Source: GAS188 sp963713805 (lineage in GTDB: Bacteria > Pseudomonadota > Alphaproteobacteria > Rhizobiales > Beijerinckiaceae). Taken from it: 64,000 bases of DNA. The position numbers and the translations under genes are program-made. Below, piece after piece: positions 30,926 to 41,639 of the stretch (positions within the stretch are counted from its first letter, which is position 1; each line of letters begins with the position of its first letter). The notes below the pieces were generated by a model, which saw only the letters and a list, made by a program, of their open reading frames with translations, searched no databases and had not been told where the DNA came from. The stretch lies in the NCBI GenBank assembly GCA_963713805.1, contig CAVQNF010000027.1, forward strand, positions 62,001-126,000, written 5' to 3'.

Positions 30926-31878
30926 ATGAAGGCTTCCGCTCATCCGCCTCGCTGCATCGTGCTCGATTGGGGAACGACGAGCGTTCCGTGCGCTGCTCGT
31001 CGATGCGAAGGGCGCGGCTCGTCGATCGCGTCGAGACGCAGGACGGCATCCAATCGGTGCCGAAGGCCGGGTTCGAAGCGGTCTTGACGCGTAACATCGC
31101 GCCGTGGCGGGCCGCGCACGGCGCTCCTGCCGGTTTACGCCGCCGGAATGATCGGCAGCCGCAACGGCTGGGTCGAGACGCCTTATGTCGAAGCGCCGGC
31201 GGGCGCCGAGGCGCTCGCCGCGGCGGTCAGACGGGTGAGGCTCGCCGACGGCGGCGTCATCGGTTTCATCCCCGGTCTCACCGACAAGAGCGTCAAGCCC
31301 TTTCCCGATGTGATGCGAGGCGAGGAGACGCAGCTCGTCGGCTTCGGCCTCGGCGCAGGAGATGACGGTCGTGCTTGCCGGGCACTCATTCCAAATGGGC
31401 GCGCATCGAGAAAGGGCGCATCGCGCGCTTTCGCACCTTCGTCACGGGCGAGGTCTTCGCGACCTTTTGTCGCGCCATTCCTTCATCGCGCAGCTCGCCG
31501 AGCCGTAGCCGACGCCGAATTGGAGCGCTTTCGCGCTGGCCTCGAGGTCACCGGCGATCGCACGCAAGCTTGCGGCCTCCTCTCGCATCTCTTCTCCGTG
31601 CGCACCGGGTGGCTCGCGGGCAAGCTCGCGCCCGCCGAGACCTGCGCGATTATCTCTCGGGGCTCGTCGTCGGCATGGAGTTTCGCGAAGCGCGCGAGAT
31701 GGGCTGGTTCGAGCCTGGCGAGCGCGTCGGGATCATCGGGGGCGATCATCTCGTCGAGGTCTATCGGCGAGCAGCGATAGCCTTTGGGCTCGAGCCCGAT
31801 CTCGGCCCTTCCGACGCCGCGGTGCGCGGCGCTCTCGTCATCGCGGAGATTGCCGAAAGGAGGGGCCATGGGGTTTGA
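30926..31878 (+). CDS. dgoK: 2-dehydro-3-deoxygalactonokinase
   Basis: DgoK phosphorylates 2-keto-3-deoxygalactonate in the De Ley-Doudoroff galactose/galactonate route. Recognisable pieces in successive frames: CIVLDWGTTS, RALLVDAKGAA, AAGMIGSRNGWVETPYVEAP, GVIGFIPGLTDKSVKPFPDV, MRGEETQLVGFGL, LPGTHSKWARIEKGRIARFR, LRDYLSGLVVGMEFREAREM and ERVGIIGGDHLVEVYRRAA. The frame is badly broken (at least six sites between 30980 and 31660), so this sequence cannot encode the enzyme as it stands. Overlaps dgoA by 11 bp, the usual operon order. The start is the ATG at 30926. Confidence 0.82.
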
Positions 31879-32492
31879 CGAAGCGTTCGCCAAGCTGCCG
31901 CTGATCGCCATCCTGCGCGGGCTGCGGCCCGACGAGGCGCTCGACGTCGCGACGGCGCTCTTCGACGCCGGCTTTCGCATCCTCGAAGTCCCGTTGAACT
32001 CGCCTTCGCCGCTCGTGAGCATCGAGCGCATCGCGGCGCGTTTCGCGGCGCGCCTGCTGATCGGCGCCGGCACGGTTCTCGATACGGCAAGCCGTCGCGC
32101 AAATCGCCGAGGCCGGCGCGCGTCTCGTCGTCTCGCCGAACTTCGATGCGGAAGTGGTGCGCGCGGCGAAGAAGCGCGGCCTCGTCTCGATCCCGGGCGT
32201 CGCCACGCCGAGCGAGGCCTTCGCGGCGCTCGCCGCGGGTGCCGACGCGCTCAAGCTTTTTCCCGCCGAGATGATCGCGCCCAAGGTGGTCCGCTCGCTC
32301 CGGGCCGTGCTGCCGAAAGCAACGCGGCTCATCCCGGTCGGCGGCATCGCGCCCGAGAATATTCCGGCTTATCGCGAAGCGGGAGCCGATGGCTTCGGCA
32401 TCGGCTCAGCCCTCTTCAAGCCCGGCATGTCGGTCGAGGAGGTCGCACGGGCGGCAGCGAAATTCGTCGAGGTGATGCAAAAGAGCGGGTAG
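31868..32492 (+). CDS. dgoA: 2-dehydro-3-deoxy-6-phosphogalactonate aldolase
   Basis: Class I KDPG/KDPGal aldolase of about 208 residues, cleaving KDPGal to pyruvate and glyceraldehyde 3-phosphate. Motifs: LPLIAILRGLRPDEALDV, FRILEVPLNSPSPL with the catalytic Glu, LIGAGTVLDTA, LVVSPNFDAEVV, and the Schiff-base Lys in GADALKLFPAEMIAPKVV, then PVGGIAPENIPAYREAGADG. One base is inserted near 32090. The pairing with dgoK favours the galactonate enzyme over the KDPG aldolase of the Entner-Doudoroff pathway. Confidence 0.88.
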
Positions 32493-32546
32493 GGCACGCG
32501 ACGGAAGCGGCGCGCTCGTTGCGCCGTTCCTTTCGACCTTCCTGGC

Positions 32547-34146
32547 TCAGGCCCGCTTCGCCCAGGCCTCGGCAATCGCGAGCCGCTGCACCTTCCCCGA
32601 GGGACCCTTCGGCAGCTCGGGAAGGAAGGTGAAGAATTTCGGCGTCTTGTAGCGGCCGAGGTGCCGGAGGCAATGGGCTCGCAATTCCTCCTCGCTCAAG
32701 AGCGCATCCGGCTTGAGCACGATGCCCGACAGGATCTCCTGGCCGTAGTCGGTGTCGGGAATGGCGACGGCGGCGGCTTCGAGGATCGCCGGATGCAAGA
32801 GGAGGGCTTCGTCGATCTCGCGCGGCGCGATGTTCTCGCCGCCCTTGATGATGAGCTCCTTCAGGCGGCCGGTGACGAAAAAGAAGCCGTCCTCGTCGCG
32901 AAAGCCGAGGTCGCCGGTGCGCAGGAAGCCCGCGGCATCGAGCGCCTCCAAGGTGCGCTCGCGCGATTTGTAGTAGCCGCCCATCACGTTCGAGCCGCGA
33001 AACCGGATTTCTCCGGCCTCGCCATTGGGCAATTCGCGCCCCTTTGCGTCGGCGACGAAGGCCTCGACGCCGCAGGGGAGGCCGACGCTGCCGTATTTGC
33101 GACGCTCGAGCTGCATCGGATTGCAGAAGGTGACGGAGGCGGATTCGGTCATCCCCATGCCCTCGATCACCGGCACGCCGAAGCTTTCCTCGAAGGCGCG
33201 ATGATGCTCCGGCGGCAAGGGCGCCGAGGCCGAGCGGCCGAAGCGCAGCGCGGCGAAGCGGCGTCGGCGGGGCGCCGGCCGCCGCGTTCAAGAGATAGGC
33301 GATGATGGTCGGCACCATGTTGATCCAGGTGCAGCGATAGGCCTCCACATCGCCCCACCAGCTCGAGACCGAGAAGGCGTGCGGCGCGACGATGCTGCCG
33401 CCCGAGAGGAACGGCGCGAGCGTGCCGATCACCTGGCCGTTGATGTGATAGAGCGGCAGAGAGCTCAGCACGCGGTCGCCGGGGTGAAGCCCATGCCATT
33501 TGGCGACGCTCGCCGCCGCCGCGACGAGATTGCGATGGGTGAGCAGCACGCCCTTCGGCGTGCCCGTCGTGCCGGAAGTGTACATCAGGAGCGCCGGCGC
33601 GTTCTCATCGAGCGGCTCGAGCTCGAAACCCTCGGGCGCATCGGGGAAAAGCCGTGAAGCATCGACATCGATCGTCTCGATGGCGATCTTGCGCGACATC
33701 AGCGGCAAGGCCTCGGCAAGCTGCGCCGATTGTGCCGGCGAGCGCGAACAGGATCTTGCAGTCGCAATGATCGAGCGCATAGGCGAGGCCGGCGCGCGAG
33801 CTTCTGAGGTTCAGAGGCGTCACCACGAAGCCGCCGATCATGGCGCCGAGGAAAAGCGAGGCGGTCTGATAGCCGTTCGGCATCAAGAGCGCGACCTTGT
33901 CGCCGGCGCGCAATCCGCGCGCCTTCAGCTCGGCCGCGAGCGCTCTCGCCTCGCGCAGCAAGCCGCCGTAGCTGAGAACCCGGCCCGGCTCCTGCGCATG
34001 GTCCGGCGCGATGAGGAAGGGTGCGGAGCCTTGCGCGGCCGCATGCGCGACAGCGATGTCGCGCAAGCTTCGCGCTTCTCCGCTCGCCGCTTCTCGGCAA
34101 CGATCCCGTCCCGGCCGTCACCGGCGCCACGGTCCCGTTCATTCAT
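32547..34146 (-). CDS. sauT: AMP-forming acyl-CoA ligase, probable sulfoacetate-CoA ligase
   Basis: ANL-superfamily ligase of about 530 residues. Motifs: the P-loop-like LLMYTSGTTGTPKGVLLTHR, LPLYHINGQVIGTLAPFLSG, VIEGMGMTESASVTFCNP, GFLRTGDLGFRDEDGFFFVT, GRLKELIIKGGENIAPREID and the C-terminal catalytic Lys in ELPKGPSGKVQR. By context (acylating dehydrogenase, MFS carrier, Xsc) it should activate sulfoacetate to sulfoacetyl-CoA; sequence alone cannot fix the acid. Breaks near 34070, 33745 and 33225. The ATG overlaps the stop of the dehydrogenase gene (ATGA), so the two are translationally coupled. Convergent with dgoA. Confidence 0.75.
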
Positions 34147-35671
34147 CGTTCTTCGCCTCGCCGCTTCTCTTCAACCCGCACCGGCGCGAGCTTTCCCGAA
34201 GAGGGTGAGGTGCGCGCGAAATATTCGCCGAAAATCTCGGCCTCGTCCGGCACGCGCTCCGGGATCACGTGCGAGATGCGCGTGATGTTGAGGAAATGCC
34301 GGTAGTTCATGTTGTCGGAGAAGCTGTTGCGTCCCCAGGTGCCGCAGCCCATCGAGAGCGAGAAGGGCAGGCCGTTGTCGAAGCTGCCGCCGGTCGCGAT
34401 GCAATGGGCCTGATTGACGATGACGCGCGACACCGGAAGCGGCAAGACCGAGCTCGGTCGCCTGGCCACAGTCGCGCGTATGCAGGCCGACAGAATGGCC
34501 GGCGCCTTGATAGGCATAGATGCGCTCGACGATGCGCATCGCCTCGGCGAAATCCGCGGCGCGGTAGATGGCGAGCACGGGCGAGAGCTTCTCGCCGGAG
34601 AAGGGATGGGCCGGGCCAAAGCCGGTCTCGGCGACCATCAGGAAGCGAGCGGCGCGAAAGCGCTTTGCGTCAAGCCCGGCCTTCGCCGCGATCGTCGGCG
34701 CGTCCTTGGCGAGCAACTCTGGCGAGAGCTTGCCGTCCGGAAACAGCGCGGCTTGCAGGCGCTCGCGCTCGCTTCGTGTCGAGGAGAACGCCGCCATTTC
34801 GCGAAAGCGCGTCGAGCATGGCGTCGAAAATCTCGGCATCGAGCACGAGGCTGTTCTCCGAGGAGCAGCTCGTCGCATTGTCGAAGCGTCTTCGACACCG
34901 CGATCTGTCGGGCCGCGGGCTCGAGATCGGCGCTGCGATCGACGATGCTCGCCACATTGCCGGCCCCGACGCCGAAGGCCGGCGTGCCGCTCGCATAGGC
35001 GGCGCGGATATTCGCTTGCGATCCCGTCGCCACGACGAGGTCGGCCTGGCGCATCAGCTCATGCGTCGTCGCCTTCGGTGACCGGGGCCGGGAGAAGCTG
35101 CACGAGGTCGCGCGGAGCCTCGAGCTTGTCCAATTCGGCATGGACGAATTCGACGAGCTTGGCGCAGGTGGTCCAGCCCTTCGGCGAAGGCGCGAGGATC
35201 ACGGCGTTGCGCCCTTTGAGCGCGTTGATGATCTTGTTCGCCGGTGTCGCGCCCGGATTGGTCGACGGCGTGATCGCCGCCACCACGCCCGACCGGGCGC
35301 GCGATCTCGACGATGCCGGTCTCCTTGTGCTCGGCGATGACGCCGACCGATTTCGCCCCCTTCAGGTCCCGCAAGAGGCCGAGCGTCTTGCGGTGGTTCT
35401 TCTGGATCTTGTCCGCCACATTGCCGAGGCCGGTGTCGCCGACGGCGAGCTCGGCGAGAATTCGGTTGCGCGAAGGCTCCATGATGGCCCAGCCGGCCGC
35501 CGCGACCAGAAGATCGGTCATCGCCTGATCATATTGGTTTGCGATCGCTTGAGCCTTCCTCGCGCGCGCGATCAGCTCGGCGACGAGCGCCGTCGCCTTT
35601 GCGTCCTCGACGCTCCGATCAGGCCGCTTTCCATCCGGCTTCTGTTTTTCCGACACTTGCCTGTCCAACAT
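34143..35671 (-). CDS. sauS: CoA-acylating aldehyde dehydrogenase, probable sulfoacetaldehyde dehydrogenase
   Basis: About 500 residues in the acylating ALDH branch (SauS/EutE/AdhE-like): LVAELIARARKAQAIANQYD, PGVVAAITPSTNPGATPANK, IINALKGRNAVILAPSPKG, GVGAGNVASIVDRSADLEPA, and the active-site Cys in NATSCSSENSLVLDAEIF. The C-terminus has SMGCGTWGRNSFSDNMNYRH and FLNITRISHVIPER. SauS reduces sulfoacetyl-CoA to sulfoacetaldehyde; the assignment over other acylating ALDHs rests on the neighbouring xsc. Breaks near 35290, 35075, 34885, 34810 and 34450. Middle gene of the minus-strand sauU-sauS-sauT operon. Confidence 0.76.
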
Positions 35672-35716
35672 GGTTGGGGGCGCCTTCCTATCTCGTCACC
35701 ACGGTGAAGCGCTCGA

Positions 35717-37007
35717 TCATCGACCTTCCGGTTCGGGTTGATGAACAGGGCTCCGATGATGCCGACCGCGAGCAGACCGGCCGTGATCGCGAAGGGCCCC
35801 ACATAGCTTCCCGTCCGATGGATCAGGATGCCGAAGACCGCGGGCGAGATCGCGCCCGCGAGGCCAAACCCGGTGTTCATCATCCCGCCGGCGGTGCCAG
35901 CATAGCGCCCGGCGATGTCGATCGGAAGCGACCAGAGCACGGCATTGGTCAGTTCGAGGCAGAAGAAGGAGGCGGTGAGGCAGTAGACGGCAAGGAGCGC
36001 GTCCTCGGTTCGCACCGCCGGCACGAGAAAGGCGAGCGCGCCCGCAAGGCCGAAGACGAGCAGGGAGCAGCGCGCGAGACGCAGATTGCCGGTCGCTTTG
36101 TAGATGCGGTCGGAGAGGACGCCGCCCAGGGTGTCGCCGACGACGCCGGCCGCGAGCGGCAAGGAGGTGAAGAGCGCCATCTTGGCGACGTCGAAGCCGC
36201 GCGCCTCGAAGAGATAGGTCGGCAACCAGGTGAGGAACACCCAGAGCGACCATCCGTAGCAGAAATCGACGAAGGTCACGAGCCACATGCGCGAGATCAT
36301 GGCACGCCAGGGCGTCTTCTCGCAGCGCCGGTTTCGTCGCCGGAATGCCGATCTCATCGAGCTCCTCGCGCGACACGGCAAGCTTCTCGCGCGGCGTGTC
36401 GCGGAAGGAGATCAGCCACCAGACGGCCCAGGCGGCGCTCAAGGCGCCGAGCACGAAGAAGGCGGCGCGCCATCCGAATGCAGCCGTGATGCCGACGACG
36501 GCCGGCGGCGCGACCGCGCCGCCGAGCCGCGCGAAGCTATGCGTCACCCCTTGCGCGAGGCCGCGCTCTTGCGGCGGATACCAGAAGGTCATGGCGCGGG
36601 TCGCGGCCGGAAAGGCGCCGCCCTCGCCGATCCCGACGAGAAGGCGCACGAGCACGAGCGACATCGCGCCGCCCACCATGCCGGTGAGGACGGTGCCGAC
36701 CGACCAGATGACGCAGAGAAGGAACAGGATGAGACGCGGCCCGAAACGGTCGGCGAGCCAGCCGCCCATGATCTGCATGGCGGTGTAGGGATAGGCGAAG
36801 ACGGAGAAGATGAAGCCGAGCTGCTGCCTTGTCGAGGCCGAGTTCCTTCGAGATGAAAGGCGCCGCGACCGAGATGTTGGTGCGGTCGATATAGGCAATG
36901 AAATACATCAGCGAGAGCGAGAGAAGGACCGCGTAGCGTGCCCGCATCCATCGCGGCACGCTCGCGATCCGCATTCGCCCATCGGCACCAACCTCGCCAG
37001 CCTCCAT
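35717..37007 (-). CDS. sauU: MFS transporter (ACS family), probable sulfoacetate importer
   Basis: Twelve-helix anion:cation symporter type carrier of about 430 residues. Motifs: YAVLLSLSLMYFIAYIDRTN, ISVAAPFISKELGLDK, GGWLADRFGPRLILFLLCVI, LVGIGEGGAFPAATRAMTFW, GLAQGVTHSFARLGGAVAPP and GRYAGTAGGMMNTGFGLAG. The ATG at 37007 has a GGAGGG site at good spacing. Breaks near 36835 and 36320; the true stop is uncertain, with a TGA at 35717-35719 the most likely. First gene of the operon; it would import sulfoacetate for SauT and SauS. ACS-family carriers also transport sugar acids, so substrate is inferred from context. Confidence 0.74.
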
Positions 37008-37184
37008 CTCGAACTCCCTCCCCCTTCGTTTATCGCTTCTTATTGTGCACCCGCGCCTGACAGGGGCCGAGCGCCGACCTCGCCCTCCCATCCCGACAAA
37101 GGTGCTCACGCACGGTCTCGTGACGCCCTTGTCGTGGGCAGAGGAAGCTGTCGCCGCATTCCGTCCTTGCGTGAAGGGTGCAAC

Positions 37185-37212
37185 TGGACCCATTATGAAA
37201 GAAGTTTGGACC
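37185..37212 (+). promoter_or_regulatory. Direct repeats TGGACC, candidate TauR/MocR operator
   Basis: Two identical TGGACC hexamers (37185-37190 and 37207-37212) are 22 bp apart start to start, about two helical turns, in the 246-bp divergent region between the MFS gene and the MocR regulator. The first sits in CTGGACCCATTAT. MocR-type regulators, including TauR, are known to bind direct repeats of a CTGGAC-like core. The position suits control of both divergent units. Confidence 0.55.
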
Positions 37213-37253
37213 GACCATAGAACCAGAGGATCGCTTTCGCTTGGATCACGTGC

Positions 37254-38869
37254 TTGTCAGCCCACATGGGCGGGACGGGGATGCCGGCCGCGGCATCGCC
37301 CGCAGGAAGGCCGCTCGCAAACGCCTTGCCGAGCGGCGCCTCGCCGCCGAGACGCACCGTTCGGCGGAAGGAGGCGAGCGAAAGCGGCTTCAATTGGAGC
37401 GTTCTCTTCCGCAATTTCGCGCTCAACCAAAGGTCGCTTGCAGGTCCAGATCCGCCAGATGATCGTCGCCGCGATCGAGGAGCGTCGCCTCGCCGGCAAT
37501 GCCCGCATGCCGTCGAGCCGAGAGCTCGCCCTCGCGCTCGGCGTCGCCCGCAACACGGTGGTGCTCGCCTATCGGCAGCTCGTCGATGAAGGCTTCCTCG
37601 AATCGCGCGAGCGCAGCGGCTATTTCGTCGCCGATCTCGACCTCGGCGACGCGGCCTCTCCGGCGAGGGTCGAGATGCGTGCGCCTGTCGGCGCTCGGGC
37701 CCGACTGGCCGGAGCGCTTCGGCATCGCGCCGTCGCGGCAGCGCAACATCGTCAAGAAGCTCGATTGGCTGCGCTACCCTTTCCCCTTCCTCTACGGGCA
37801 ATTCGATCCGTCGCTTTTCCCCACGAATGATTGGCGCGAGAGCGCGCGCGGCGCCTTGAGCGTGCTCGAGATCCAGAACTGGGCGCGCGATCTCATCGAC
37901 GGCGATGATCCCGAGCTGATCGATCAATTGCGCGTGCACGTCCTGCCGCGCGCCGGCATCTTCGCGCCGCCTGAAGAGATCATCGTGACCGTGGGGGCGC
38001 AGCAGGCGCTCTTCATGCTGGCGCAGCTTTTCCTGCGCAAGAACACGACGATCGGCATCGAGAACCCAGGCTACGCCGACGCGCGCAATATTTTCGGCAT
38101 GATGAGCGATCGCGTGATCCCGCTCGCGATCGACGGCGACGGGCTCATTCCGTCGAAGGAAGTCGCCGAATGCGAATATCTCTATGTCACCCCGGCGCAT
38201 CATTGCCCGACCACGGTGACCATGCCGTTGCGGCGCCGCGAGCGCCTTCTCGAATTGGCCCGGCAGAACGATGTGGTGATCATCGAGGACGGCTATGAGC
38301 TCGAATTGTCGGGCGAGAGCCATGGCGCGCCCGCCTTGCGCAGCCTCGATGCGCGACGGTCGCGTCGTCTATGTCGGCAGCTTCTCCAAGATCCTCGCGC
38401 CGGGCTTGCGCATCGGCTATGTGGTCGCGCCGGCGGCGGTCGCCCGCGAGCTTCGGGCCCTGAGGCGCCTGATGCTCCGCCATCCGCCCTCGAACAATCA
38501 GCGCGCCGCCGCCTTGTTCCTCGGCCTTGGCCATTACAAATCGCATCTGCGCCGCGTGACCCATGCGCTCGAGCGAGCGCGCCGAGATCGTCGAGGCGGC
38601 GCTCGAACGCCATCTGCCGGGCTGGCGTCGCCTGCGGGGCGCCGGCGCCTCGAGCTATTGGCTCGAAGGCCCGTCGTCGCTCGATTGTCACGCGCTTGCG
38701 CAAGAGGCGGAGAAACGTGGCGTGCTGATCGAGCCCGGCGATGTGTTCTTCATGGGCGAGGCGCCGCCGCGCAATTTCCTGCGCCTCGGCTTCGCCTCGA
38801 TCGGCGCGCGAGCGCATCGAGGCGGGCATCGCGGCACTGGCGCAGGCGGCGCGAGCCCTCGGCGGTTGA
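37254..38869 (+). CDS. tauR: MocR-type (GntR-HTH plus aminotransferase) regulator, TauR-like
   Basis: N-terminal winged-helix domain: LQVQIRQMIVAAIEERRL, ARMPSSRELALALGVARNTV, VLAYRQLVDEGFLESRERSG. A linker leads to a fold-type I aminotransferase domain: EEIIVTVGAQQALFMLAQLF, YVTPAHHCPTTVTMPLRRRE, DVVIIEDGYELELSGES, and the PLP Lys in VYVGSFSKILAPGLRIGYV. TauR homologues activate taurine/xsc genes in alphaproteobacteria with PLP and the sulfonate as effectors. Breaks near 37440, 37690, 38355, 38575 and 38810 all fit net +1; the one at 38575 looks like a 4-base GAGC duplication. The start is uncertain: TTG at 37254 or ATG at 37266. Confidence 0.8.
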
Positions 38870-39076
38870 GGGCGCAGGCCCTGGCGCAAGCGATCGGCGG
38901 GGACTGGCTCTAGAGCGCTCGAAGCTCGGCGCCGCTACGGTGCCGGCGCCATTCGACCTGCGCTGCCATTGACCATCTGGCCTTGGCGGCGCCGTGGCGG
39001 CTGAGAACCGCGCGGCGGCAAAGGCGAAGCTGCCGCCTCACCCCTTGATGAACGGAAAGCCGGGAGATCCCCCATC

Positions 39077-40798
39077 ATGACCAGAATGTCCGCCAGTGAG
39101 GCCTTCGTCGAGACGCTCGCGGCGCAAGGCGTCACGCATGTGTTCGGCATCGTCGGCTCGGCCTATATGGACGCGCTCGATCTGTTCGAGGCGGCCGGCA
39201 TCCGCTTCATCTCGGTCGCCCATGAGCAGGGCGCCGGGCATATGGCGGACGGCTTCAGCCGGGCGAGCGGCCGTCACGGCGTGTGCATCGCCCAGAACGG
39301 ACCGGGCATCACCAATTTCGTCACCGCCATCGCGGCCGCTTATTGGGCCCATTCCCCGGTGGTGATGATCACGCCCGAGACCGGCTCGAACACGCAAGGG
39401 CTCGGCGGCTTCCAGGAGACCGAGCAGCTCCCCTTCTTCGAGAAGATCACCAAATACCAGATCCATTGCGCCAATCAGGCGCGCATTCCCGAGCTCTTGT
39501 CGCGCTGCTTCGATTACGCGCTTGCTCGAGCGCGGCCCGACCCAGTTCAACATCCCGCGCGACCTGTTCTACGGCGAGTTCGACGCCACGATCCCGAAGC
39601 CGATCCGGGTCGAGCGCGGCGCCGGAGGCCCGGAGAGCCTCGAGGCCGCCGTGAAGCTCCTCGCCGGCGCGAAATTCCCGGTCATCCTCTCGGGCGGCGG
39701 CGTCGTGATGGCCGACGGGGTCGGCGAGGTGGTGAAGCTCGCCGAATATCTCACGGCGCCGGTGATCAACACCTATCTGCACAATGATTCCTTCCCCAAG
39801 AGCCATCAGCTCTGGTGCGGCCCGATCGGCTACCAGGGGTCGAAGGCGGCGATGAAGCTCTTCGCCAAGGCCGATGTCGTGCTCGCGCTCGGCACGCGGC
39901 TTGGCCCGTTCGGCACCTTGCCGCAGCACGGCCTCGATTATTGGCCGAAGGACGCGAAGCTCATCCAGGTCGAGGCCGATCCGCGCCGCATCGGGCTCGT
40001 CAAGCAGGCCTCGGTCGGCGTCTGCGGCGATGCGCAGGCGGCGACGAGCGGAGATCCTGCACCGCTTGCAGACCGGCAATGTCGAGGTCGCGGCGCGCCA
40101 AAATCGCGCCGAGCGCCTCGCCGAGATCGAGAAGCAGAAGAAGGAATGGGAGACCGAGCTCAACCAATGGGGCCAGGGCGGCGGCTCTCCGATCAGCCCG
40201 CGCCGCGCCTTGCGCGAGCTCGAGAAGGCGATGCCGGAAAACGCCATGGTGACGACCGACATCGGCAATATCTGCTCGGTGTCGAACAGCTATCTGCGCT
40301 TCGAGAGGCCGAACAGCTTCTTCGCCGCCATGAGCTTCGGCAATTGCGGCTATGCCTTCCCGACCGCGATCGGCGCCAAGGTCGCGGCGCCCGATCGTCC
40401 GGCGATCGCCTATGTGGGCGACGGCGCCTGGGGCATGAGCCTGCAGGAGACACTCACCTGCGTGCGCGAGAAGATTCCCGGCGATCGCGGTCGTCTTCAA
40501 CAACGGGCAATGGGGCGCCGAGAAGAAGAACCAGATCGACTATTACGCCGACCGCTTCGTCGGCACCAATCTCGAAAATCCGAGCTTTGCCGGAATCGCC
40601 GAGGCGATGGGCGCCAAGGGCATCAAGGTCGATCACCCGGACAAGCTCGGCGATGCCTTGCGCCAGGCCGTCGCGAACGACCATTGCACCATCGTCGAGG
40701 TGATGGTCACCCAGGAGCTCGGCGATCCTTTCCGCCGCGACGCGCTCAAGAAGCCGAAGCGCCTGCTCGACAAATATGCGGCTCTCAGCGTGGCCTGA
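39077..40798 (+). CDS. xsc: Sulfoacetaldehyde acetyltransferase
   Basis: ThDP-dependent enzyme that converts sulfoacetaldehyde and phosphate to acetyl phosphate and sulfite. About 573 residues. The N-terminal PYR domain has THVFGIVGSAYMDALDLFEA, VAHEQGAGHMADGFSRAS with the catalytic Glu, and IAQNGPGITNFVTAIAAAYW. The C-terminal PP domain has the ThDP motif AYVGDGAWGMSLQETLT ending in VVFNNGQWGAEKKNQIDYYA. NPSFAGIAEAMGAKGI supports Xsc over acetolactate synthase or glyoxylate carboligase. Breaks near 39525, 40045 and 40480, each a single extra base. Start 39077 follows GGGAGATCC. Regulator and exporter genes flank it on the same strand. Confidence 0.85.
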
Positions 40799-40837
40799 GG
40801 GCCGTAAAGCCAAAACGCAGCGTGGGCGGGTGGCGGG

Positions 40838-41631
40838 ATGACATGCCCGTCGTCCCTCCTTCCCGCGGAACTCTGCGCTTTGTTCGCGGCGGACTGGGCG
40901 ACGACGCCCGCGGTGATCGTCATGGTCGCGGGCCTGCTCGTGGCCTCCTTCGCGCGCGGCTATTCGGGTTTCGGCTTTTCCGCGATTCTTGTCGCAAGCT
41001 GGTCGCTCGTCGCTCCGCCTTCGTTGCCGGTCGCGGTCGCCGTCATGTTCGAGGTGAGCGCGAGCATCATGCAGGCCGCGAGCGTATGGCGCGACGTCGA
41101 TTGGCGCCGCATCGGGCTCTTGCTCGCGGGCGCGTTGGTCTGCAGCCCCTTCGGCGTCGCTGGTGCTCACCCTTGCGGCGCCCTCGACCGTGCGTCTCTT
41201 GATCGCGGGGCTCGTTCTTCTGTGCTCATGCGCCTTGCTTGCCGGTTTGCGCCTCGAGAAGCCGGTCGGCACGGCGGGGCAAGTCGCGGTCGGCGGCGTC
41301 TCCGGTTTCGTCAACGGCGCCACGGCGATGGGGGGCCTGCCGGTCGCGCTCTTTCTTGCCGCAAGCTCCATCGCGCCCACGACCATGCGGGCTTCCTTCA
41401 TCGCCTATTTCTTCGCCCTCGACATCATCGCGGGCTCTTTGCTGGCGCGCGAAGGCATCCTCGGATCGCAGGCGCTCGTCACGGCGCTGTTATGCTTGCC
41501 CGTGCCTCGTCGTCGGGCTCTTGCTCGGAGGCCGGCATTTCCTCTCCGCGACTCCCGAGCAATTCCGCCGCCACACGTTATGGCTTTTGGTTGGGCTTGC
41601 CTTGATCGGGCTCGCCAAGGCGCTCCTTTGA
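40838..41631 (+). CDS. tauE: TauE/SafE (TSUP) family sulfite exporter
   Basis: Membrane protein of about 262 residues with eight predicted helices. The family's duplicated glycine-aromatic motifs are visible: SFARGYSGFGFSAILVASW in the first half and GGVSGFVNGATAMGGLPVAL in the second. TSUP proteins beside xsc are thought to export the sulfite released by Xsc. Starts at 40838, 40 bp after xsc on the same strand, so cotranscription is likely. Breaks near 41160 and 41510. Convergent with pta, 8 bp apart. Confidence 0.84.
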
Positions 41632-41639
41632 TGCCGGCC

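Noticed and set aside
34143..35671. Calling the acylating dehydrogenase EutE or an acetaldehyde dehydrogenase
   Set aside because: No eut genes or aldolase partner (mhpE/bphI) are present; the coupling to a CoA ligase and xsc favours SauS, although sequence alone is not decisive.
39077..40798. Calling the ThDP enzyme acetolactate synthase or glyoxylate carboligase
   Set aside because: No small ALS subunit or gcl partners (hyi, glxR) adjoin, and the sulfonate-type neighbours and C-terminal segment fit Xsc better.
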